A stretch of DNA of 19,380 nt from Pseudomonadota bacterium (GTDB lineage: Bacteria; Myxococcota_A; Polyangia; Polyangiales; Polyangiaceae). The stretch is from assembly GCA_023402175.1 (NCBI GenBank), contig JAEXCN010000078.1, positions 1 through 19,380 on the forward strand, in the 5' to 3' direction. A program made the translations under genes and the position numbers. The notes below the pieces were generated by a model. That model saw only the letters and a list, made by a program, of their open reading frames with translations, had not been told where the DNA came from and did not search any database. Below are positions 14,809 to 19,380 of this stretch, piece after piece. Position 1 is the first letter of the stretch; every line of letters begins with the position of its first letter.

Positions 14809-14844
14809 TTGTTTCCTAGTTCAGTCAACGAGGACACAAGCTCG
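14809..14844. repeat. 36-bp palindromic repeat, copy 1
   Basis: Starts TTGTTTCCTAGTT, then CAGTC, then AACGAGGACACAA, and ends GCTCG. It matches copy 2 at 34 of 36 positions; the two mismatches both fall in the left arm and break its pairing. It lies 5 nt past the dioxygenase stop in the convergent gap, so it may act as a terminator. Confidence 0.85.
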
Positions 14845-14867
14845 CGGGGCGGCGTGGATTGAGCGCG

Positions 14868-14903
14868 TTGTGTCCTCGTTCAGTCAACGAGGACACAAGC
14901 TCG
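14868..14903. repeat. 36-bp palindromic repeat, copy 2 (perfect hairpin)
   Basis: TTGTGTCCTCGTT, loop CAGTC, AACGAGGACACAA: a perfect 13-bp stem with a 5-nt loop, followed by GCTCG. It is separated from copy 1 by 23 nt and lies 22 nt downstream of the stop of the minus-strand gene at 14926. It could be a bidirectional terminator or a member of a dispersed REP-like family. Confidence 0.88.
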
Positions 14904-14925
14904 AACCGAGCCGCCGTTCCCCGCG

Positions 14926-15669
14926 TCAGCGGACGGGTGAGCCCGAGGTGGGGCGCATCGCGTTGGCGTGGCTGACGAGGGCCGCAAGGACCTGCATGTA
15001 CTGCCCGTTCTTCGCGTCGAGCGCCTTGAAGGCGGCGCGCGCGGCGACACGCTCCTTCTTGATTTCTTCGCTCTTCGCCTCGAGGTCCTTGATCTCGGCC
15101 TCGAGGGCGTCGCGCGTCACCTGGCGTTCGCGTTTCTCGTCGCCTCGCGCCTCCCGAACATACGGCGTGACGACGACGAGCTTCGCGACGAGCACCGGCT
15201 TCTTCGTGATGACCGCGCCCTTGAGGAGCGCGAGCGAGTCGTCGACGGCCGCGTTGCGTTCGTCGAAGAAGCGGACGCGGTCGGCTGCGCTCGCGAGCTC
15301 TTCGTTCCGCGCGAGCACGCCCTCGCGGAAGACCCAGTGTGCCGTGCTCACGGCATCGTCGCGGAGCAGCGCCGTCGGTGCGCCTGACGTCCATGCGCGG
15401 AACAGCGAGACGCTCGTCTCGAGGTGATCGGCCCGGAGCTCGGCGACGACGGTGTCGAGCGCGCGTCGATCCGCAGGACCGATCCCCTTGGGCAGCTCCT
15501 TCACGAGGAGCGCGCGGCCGGCAACGGCGGGATCGGCCTTCGACGTGGGAAGCGGGTCGGCGTGGGCGACCTTCGACTTCGCGGGCTTCGATTGTGGCGG
15601 GGCGGCGGCGAGAGAAGAAGAAACGAGAGCGGCGGCGATCACGGCCGGCAGCGCGAAGGAAAAGCGCAT
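14926..15669 (-). CDS. Exported coiled-coil protein of unknown function
   Basis: 247 residues. A clear signal peptide (MRFSFALPAVIAAALVSSSLAAA, cleavage near 22-24) is followed by a Lys/Pro/Ala-rich linker (25-50). Residues 55-145 are helical and residues 185-230 form a highly charged heptad-like coiled coil (RDALEAEIKDLEAKSEEIKK onward). I recognise no catalytic motif or named domain. The most likely setting is periplasmic. The start is ATG 15669, with TAGGTT (-10-like) 9 nt upstream and no ribosome-binding site. It is convergent with the dioxygenase gene, with the palindromic repeats between, and about 100 nt downstream of the M48 gene on the same strand, probably with its own promoter. Confidence 0.8.
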   Translation of the reverse strand: MRFSFALPAVIAAALVSSSLAAAPPQSKPAKSKVAHADPLPTSKADPAVAGRALLVKELPKGIGPADRRALDTVVAELRADHLETSVSLFRAWTSGAPTALLRDDAVSTAHWVFREGVLARNEELASAADRVRFFDERNAAVDDSLALLKGAVITKKPVLVAKLVVVTPYVREARGDEKRERQVTRDALEAEIKDLEAKSEEIKKERVAARAAFKALDAKNGQYMQVLAALVSHANAMRPTSGSPVR

Positions 15670-15678
15670 GGTCTTGAA

Positions 15679-15684
15679 AACCTA
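15679..15684 (-). promoter_or_regulatory. Candidate -10 hexamer of the coiled-coil protein gene (leaderless start)
   Basis: On the minus strand TAGGTT is 9 nt before ATG 15669. No Shine-Dalgarno motif lies between them and no convincing -35 lies upstream. Confidence 0.3.
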
Positions 15685-15768
15685 GCACCGCGATCCGCTC
15701 ACGCACGGCCCGCCATCACGGAAGCCTCGCGGAAGCTCCCTCTGTTGGAAATCGCGTCGGTGGTGTGC

Positions 15769-16923
15769 TCACGCGGTCACGGACGGAGACGGCGCACCGC
15801 ACTTCTGACAGAACTTCCAGCCCGGTTTGATGGCCGTGCCGCACGCGCACGTCGCGGTTGCGGCGCCGGAGAGGCGCGTGCCACACGCCGTGCAGACGGC
15901 CCACGACGGATCGACCGGCTGGCGGCAGCCCGGGCATCCGGCGGGCCCCATCACGATGCGCTCTCCGCAGCCGGGACAGAACGCCGAATTGGGTGCGAGC
16001 GTCATCGCGCAGCGCGGGCACGAGCTCGATTGTCCTCGCCGGATGGCGGCGGCCTCGGCATGCGTGACGTACTCGCCGGCGATGATCTTCGCGTACTCCT
16101 CGCTGTTCGCCCACTCGGTGATCACCTTCGCGCGATAGATCGGATACGGGTGCGTGCTGTGCCAGTGCTGGTACAGCTGCATGCCCTTGAGCAGGATGCT
16201 GTCGTCGAGCTTCTCGTACTCCTTCGCTTGCGCGAGCACGTCGTCGAGGTTCAGCGTGTCCTGCCGTCGGCGAAGCCCGCCGCCGCCGAGCTTCGCGAGC
16301 GCGCGTGCGGTGGCCTGCGGGTCCTGCGTGCACAGGAGTGCGGCGCGATCGCACGAGAGCTCTGCTTTGCGTGACCACGCGAAGAGGGCGGCTTGAATGG
16401 GCAGCATGATGAGCTGCGTGACGCCGAAGAAGCTCGTGAGAATGTCTCCGCCGAGATCGGTGAGGACCGCCGCGAGCGACTTGTAGAGGCCGTGCTCGCA
16501 CTTGACGTGTCCGAGCTCGTGACCGAGGACCGCCATGAGCTCGGTGTCGTCGAGCAGGTCGACGAGACCGGAGTTGAGGACGATCGTGTACTTCTTCATT
16601 CCGAACGCGAACGCGTTCACCTCGTACGAGGTGTCGAGGTACAGGTCCGGCAGCTGAGGGACATCGAGGATGCGCGCGGCCTCGACGTACATCTCCCAGA
16701 TGTGCGGGTACTGCTTCGGACCGAGCCGGAGGTCGTCGCCGATCGTCTTCACGTAGAAGAGCTTCTCGGTCCAGAGCTCGTTCACCTTGCGAAGCACCGT
16801 CGCCGCCATCGGGACCTTCTTGAAGGACTCGAGCGCCTCGAGATCGGCCTTGTGCTGGAAGGCGAGGGCGCTCATCTCGGGGAACGTCTTCTTGCCCGAC
16901 GCGGTCTTCGGCAGATCTCTCAT
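15769..16923 (-). CDS. M48-family metalloprotease with three C-terminal zinc ribbons
   Basis: 384 residues. The protease domain (about 40-290) has the zinc motif HELGH (H135, E136, H139) followed by VKCEH, the third ligand E188 in RKAELSCDRAAL, and the M48 signature THPYPIYRAKVI (258-268). It also has NAFAFG (103-108) and a hydrophobic segment (about 151-183) that may anchor it to a membrane; there is no N-terminal signal peptide. M48 enzymes such as HtpX and Oma1-like proteins usually degrade damaged membrane proteins. The C-terminus holds three zinc ribbons: C302/C305-C316/C319, C330/C333-C344/C347 and C359/C361-C372/C375. This tail is not found in HtpX and would serve substrate or partner binding. 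The start is ATG 16923 with GGAG (about 10 nt), 15 nt after the upstream stop. Third gene of the operon. Confidence 0.94.
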   Translation of the reverse strand: MRDLPKTASGKKTFPEMSALAFQHKADLEALESFKKVPMAATVLRKVNELWTEKLFYVKTIGDDLRLGPKQYPHIWEMYVEAARILDVPQLPDLYLDTSYEVNAFAFGMKKYTIVLNSGLVDLLDDTELMAVLGHELGHVKCEHGLYKSLAAVLTDLGGDILTSFFGVTQLIMLPIQAALFAWSRKAELSCDRAALLCTQDPQATARALAKLGGGGLRRRQDTLNLDDVLAQAKEYEKLDDSILLKGMQLYQHWHSTHPYPIYRAKVITEWANSEEYAKIIAGEYVTHAEAAAIRRGQSSSCPRCAMTLAPNSAFCPGCGERIVMGPAGCPGCRQPVDPSWAVCTACGTRLSGAATATCACGTAIKPGWKFCQKCGAPSPSVTA

Positions 16924-16938
16924 GCGGTCCTCATCTCC

Positions 16939-17643
16939 TCACGGTCCAGTCGCGGTCTGACGTGCGCCGCATCCCGAGCAGAACATCGCGTCGGCCTCGA
17001 GTGAGGCCCCGCACGAAACGCAGGGCTTCAAAGCAGGTGCGCTCGCGACCTTGTTCCCGCAGTGCGGACAGAACACCGCGTCGAGCGCGACGGGCCCCTT
17101 GCACGAAGGGCAGGCGGCCGCGGCGTCGATCCGGCTCTGCGCGTCGTGCCCGCATCGTGGGCAGAACCGGGCGCCGTACGGCATCGGTGTACGGCACATC
17201 ACGCACGGCCCAACCTCGGGGACCTTCGCCGGCGCTCGATTGATGGGCACGCGCGCGACGCTCGTCACCCAGTGATCGACGACGCGAAAGATCCGCTCGT
17301 CGACCTGCGCCTGTTGGAACGCTGCATAACCCTCGGTGACGAGCGCCGGCGTCGCGAGCAGCCACTCGACTGCGCCAGCGGCGGCGTCGCCGATCCGATC
17401 GGTGCCGACCTGGACGGAGAACCCGCTCGGCGTCGGCGTGAGCCACGCCTTCAGCACGGCGCCGTGTCCGGTGCTGCGCTGGAGCAGCCCGTGCGGACGT
17501 CGGACCTCGACGACGAGTCCGAACCGAGGCGCCGGGACCGGCACGATGCGCACGTCGAACCCATCACGCGACAGGTCCGCGTGGATCAGCGTCGCGACCT
17601 GCATCAGGTCCGCGCCCGGTACCGGATAGGCACGCGCCTTCAT
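16939..17643 (-). CDS. Protein with N-terminal alpha/beta domain and three zinc ribbons
   Basis: 234 residues from ATG 17643, which overlaps the upstream stop as ATGA. Residues 1-130 look like a compact domain of unknown type (MQVATLIHADLSRDGFDVRI, VVEVRRPHGLL, GFSVQVGTDR). Residues 147-225 contain three zinc ribbons: C147/C150-C161/C164, C178/C181-C192/C195 and C208/C211-C222/C225. Each pair is separated by 10 residues, the same spacing as in the tail of the adjacent M48 protease. No signal peptide or membrane helix is seen. The shared ribbon architecture and the 15-nt gap to the protease gene suggest an adaptor or partner of that protease (inference). The DZANK/zinc-ribbon class is common and gives no specific activity. 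Confidence 0.88.
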   Translation of the reverse strand: MKARAYPVPGADLMQVATLIHADLSRDGFDVRIVPVPAPRFGLVVEVRRPHGLLQRSTGHGAVLKAWLTPTPSGFSVQVGTDRIGDAAAGAVEWLLATPALVTEGYAAFQQAQVDERIFRVVDHWVTSVARVPINRAPAKVPEVGPCVMCRTPMPYGARFCPRCGHDAQSRIDAAAACPSCKGPVALDAVFCPHCGNKVASAPALKPCVSCGASLEADAMFCSGCGARQTATGP

Positions 17644-17972
17644 CGATCTTCGCCCGAAGGACTGACGTGTGTCCGGCCTCCGCCGAACTCCTCGACGAGC
17701 AGCGTGCCGTGCATCGCCTGGAGGACGGCCCACTCCTCGAGCACGCGCGTGACCTTCTCGTGCTGGGCGTCGTCGAGCATCGGCTCGAGCTCACGAAGGA
17801 GCGCGATGAGCCGCTCCTTCTGCTCGGCGACCTCGTGCGGCTCGATGATGCCGTCCTCGATCGCGCGCTGCCAGCTCTCGAGGCGCTCGATGGACCCAGA
17901 GAACGGAGACGGGAAGCCGCCTTCGTCGGACGCGGCGCCCTCGCTTGTCTCGAACCACGAACGTCGTGCCAT
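17640..17972 (-). CDS. Small helical protein, first gene of the M48 operon
   Basis: 110 residues from ATG 17972; the frame is open to 18137 but that part is Arg-rich and not protein-like. The product is acidic and mostly helical (IERLESWQRAIEDGIIEPHEVAEQ, KERLIALLRELEPMLDDAQH, EKVTRVLEEWAVLQAMHGTL), with a Ser/Gly-rich N-terminus. I recognise no family. Its stop overlaps the start of the triple-ribbon gene by 4 nt, so the two are translationally coupled. It may be a cofactor of the protease pair (inference). Confidence 0.78.
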   Translation of the reverse strand: MARRSWFETSEGAASDEGGFPSPFSGSIERLESWQRAIEDGIIEPHEVAEQKERLIALLRELEPMLDDAQHEKVTRVLEEWAVLQAMHGTLLVEEFGGGRTHVSPSGEDR

Positions 17973-17998
17973 GACGCGATCTCGTTCCGGGGCGCGCC

Positions 17999-18004
17999 AT
18001 CTTA
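17999..18004 (-). promoter_or_regulatory. Candidate -10 of the M48 operon
   Basis: TAAGAT (4/6 to consensus) on the minus strand, 26 nt upstream of ATG 17972, leaving a short leader that contains GGAACGAG as a possible ribosome-binding site. No -35 was found. Confidence 0.3.
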
Positions 18005-18216
18005 GAGGCGCGGCCGCACACCTGCCAGCCTCCGCGACGGCGATGCGAACGACGCACGAGCTCGAGCGACGAACACGGCTCACACCGCGAGCGGAGCGCT
18101 GCGCGGTCATGGAGCTCCTGAGCCGCGGGATCGGCACGTCTCGACGCCCGACGGCGTGGAGGCGTGGCGAAAGCCGCGGCCCAGGAGCGATGCAATAAGA
18201 AAGGGGATGCTACGCG

Positions 18217-18238
18217 GGAGTCACTCGGGGAGTGCTCC
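18217..18238 (-). terminator. Hairpin downstream of nrdJ
   Basis: GGAG(T)CACTC, loop GGG, GAGTGCTCC on the plus strand: a 9-bp stem with one bulged base, 20 nt past the nrdJ stop. On the transcript strand it is followed, after about 15 nt, by CCCCTTTCTTATT, so a weak intrinsic terminator is plausible. The 17973-18258 stretch holds no other gene that I can support. Confidence 0.4.
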
Positions 18239-18258
18239 TAGTCGTCGAGGAGCCGCTC

Positions 18259-19380
18259 TCAGGAGCAGCCCATCGAGTTGCCGCAGTTGAGGCACTTGTA
18301 GCAAGCGCCGTTGCGCACCGTGATGTGCCCGCAGCCGTCGCAGACGGGAGCGTCGCCCATCATCGCATCGAGCTGCGCGTCGAGCGGGTTCACGGCGCCC
18401 ATCGGCTCGTGATGAGCCTTCGCCGGGGGAGGCGTCTCGAGCGTCTCGGCTTCCGCCGCCGAGCGCGCGACCGCTTCCTTCGTATAGCCGAGCGAGTGGG
18501 GCATCTCGCTCTCGCTCGCGCGGTCTTCCTTCTGCCCGCCGCCGAGGAAGCCGACGTGCGGGATCGGGTTCTCGTCCTCGGGCTTCACGTGCGCGAGGTC
18601 GTAGCGGCCCAGGTACTCGATCGCGAGCGTGCGGAAGAGGTAGTCGACGATCGACGTCGCCATCTTCACGTACGGGTGACCCTCGACGATGCCCTGCGGC
18701 TCGAAGCGCGTGAATGTGAACTGCTCGACATACGTCTGGAGCGGAACTCCGTACTGGAGGCCGATCGAGACGCTCATCGCGAAGCAGTTCATCATCGAGC
18801 GGAAGGCGGCCCCTTCCTTGTGCATGTCGATGAAGATCTCACCCAGCGTGCCGTCCTCGTACTGGCCGGTGCGGAGGAAGATCTTGTGGCCGCCGACGCG
18901 CGCCTCCTGCGTGAAGCCGACGCGCTTCTTCGGCAGGCGGACGCGGAGCCCCTTCGGACGCGAGCCCTGGGTTCCGATGCTCAGCGAGAGCTGCTGCGGA
19001 TCCTGCGGCTCGTACGTCTTCGGGATCGGAGCCAGGCCTTCGACGAGGGTCGTGGAGAGCTTCGCCTCGGTCTCGGGCGACATCTTCCCGCCCTTCGCCT
19101 CGGCCTTCTCGCTGTCCTTGTCCTTCTCCTTCGACGTCGTCGAGAGCGGCTGCGACGCCTTGCATCCGTCGCGGTAGAGCGCGACGGCCTTGAGCCCGAG
19201 GCGCCAGCCCTCTTCGTAGACCTCCTGGACGTCCTCGACCGTGGCGTCGTTCGGGAGGTTGACCGTCTTCGAGATCGCGCCCGAGAGGAACGGCTGCACG
19301 GCCGCCATCATGTGGACGTGGCTCATCGGCGCGAGGAAGCGCTGGCCCGTCTTGCCGCAACGGTTCGCGCAGTCGAAGAT
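18259..19380 (-). CDS. nrdJ: Vitamin B12-dependent (class II) ribonucleotide reductase, C-terminal part
   Basis: 373 residues visible, open to the window edge, so the N-terminus and catalytic barrel start lie beyond 19380. The enzyme reduces ribonucleotides to deoxyribonucleotides using adenosylcobalamin. The fragment starts IFDCANRCGKTGQRFLAP, followed by MSHVHMMAAVQPFLSGAISK and TVNLPNDATVEDVQEVYEEGW, a stretch conserved in NrdJ near the end of the catalytic domain. Next come YRDGCKASQPL, then a Lys/Glu-rich linker, and the family C-terminal domain (GEIFIDMHKEGAAFRSMMNCFAMSVSIGLQ). The end has the zinc/redox motif CDGCGHITVRNGACYKCLNCGNSMGCS-type cysteines, with pairs that shuttle electrons to the active site. 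Start not visible. Minus-strand neighbour of the M48 operon but separated by about 290 nt. Confidence 0.97.
   Translation of the reverse strand: MFDCANRCGKTGQRFLAPMSHVHMMAAVQPFLSGAISKTVNLPNDATVEDVQEVYEEGWRLGLKAVALYRDGCKASQPLSTTSKEKDKDSEKAEAKGGKMSPETEAKLSTTLVEGLAPIPKTYEPQDPQQLSLSIGTQGSRPKGLRVRLPKKRVGFTQEARVGGHKIFLRTGQYEDGTLGEIFIDMHKEGAAFRSMMNCFAMSVSIGLQYGVPLQTYVEQFTFTRFEPQGIVEGHPYVKMATSIVDYLFRTLAIEYLGRYDLAHVKPEDENPIPHVGFLGGGQKEDRASESEMPHSLGYTKEAVARSAAEAETLETPPPAKAHHEPMGAVNPLDAQLDAMMGDAPVCDGCGHITVRNGACYKCLNCGNSMGCS

Noticed and set aside
14809..14903. CRISPR array
   Set aside because: Only two units, a 23-nt spacer, fully palindromic repeats and no cas genes; terminator or REP-like element fits better.
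14868..14903. Integron attC site
   Set aside because: A GTT...AAC symmetry is present, but there is no bulged two-core structure, no integrase and no cassette arrangement.
18005..18137. N-terminal extension of the small gene at 17640
   Set aside because: The added sequence is Arg-rich, the -10-like TAAGAT lies within it, and the conserved-looking protein starts at MARRSW.

Overview
The window reads as chromosome of a very GC-rich member of the Myxococcota (Polyangia-like). This is inferred from the base composition, an STPK with an MPPEQ activation segment, several Cys-rich or DUF-type lipoproteins (DUF6184-like, DUF4846-like), and genes split between both strands. I see no rRNA, tRNA, IS element, phage gene or CRISPR-cas locus. 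In sequence this rich in G+C, long open frames also occur antisense to real genes. I kept frames with recognisable families, sensible signal peptides, ribosome-binding sites or neighbour coupling.

Layout. 1-1440 (-): C-terminally cut membrane Ser/Thr kinase. 1640-2959 (-): exported protein of an uncharacterised family. 3123-4889 (-): two-gene unit, RimK-type glutamate ligase followed 3 nt later by a crotonase-fold protein. 4890-5666: gene-poor, with one doubtful small membrane ORF. 5667-7835 (+): a very acidic protein with an EF-hand-like loop, then aspartate kinase lysC. 7846-8499 (-) and 8561-9094 (+): a secreted TPR protein and a GIDE-like protein, divergent from a perfect 16-bp palindrome. 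9007-10056 (-): DUF6184-like lipoprotein and a low-affinity iron permease-family protein whose tail overlaps the GIDE-like gene.

10205-14803 (+) is the most unusual stretch. It holds a 604-residue fusion (aldo/keto reductase, then a polynucleotide-kinase-like P-loop domain, then a decayed HAD/HisB-like zinc domain), a DUF4846 lipoprotein, an exported alpha/beta hydrolase overlapping it by 4 nt, and a 4,5-DOPA-dioxygenase-type enzyme with a twin-arginine-like leader. The gap to the next, convergent gene holds two 36-bp palindromic direct repeats. 14926-15669 (-): exported coiled-coil protein. 15769-17972 (-): tight three-gene operon (small helical protein, triple zinc-ribbon protein, M48 protease with three zinc ribbons of the same spacing). 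18259-19380 (-): C-terminal part of the B12-dependent ribonucleotide reductase NrdJ.

Housekeeping functions (lysC, rimK, nrdJ) are interspersed with poorly characterised envelope proteins. Several starts lack a Shine-Dalgarno sequence but carry a TAnnnT hexamer 6-9 nt before the start codon, which suggests leaderless transcripts. All functional statements rest on reading motifs by eye; no search was run.
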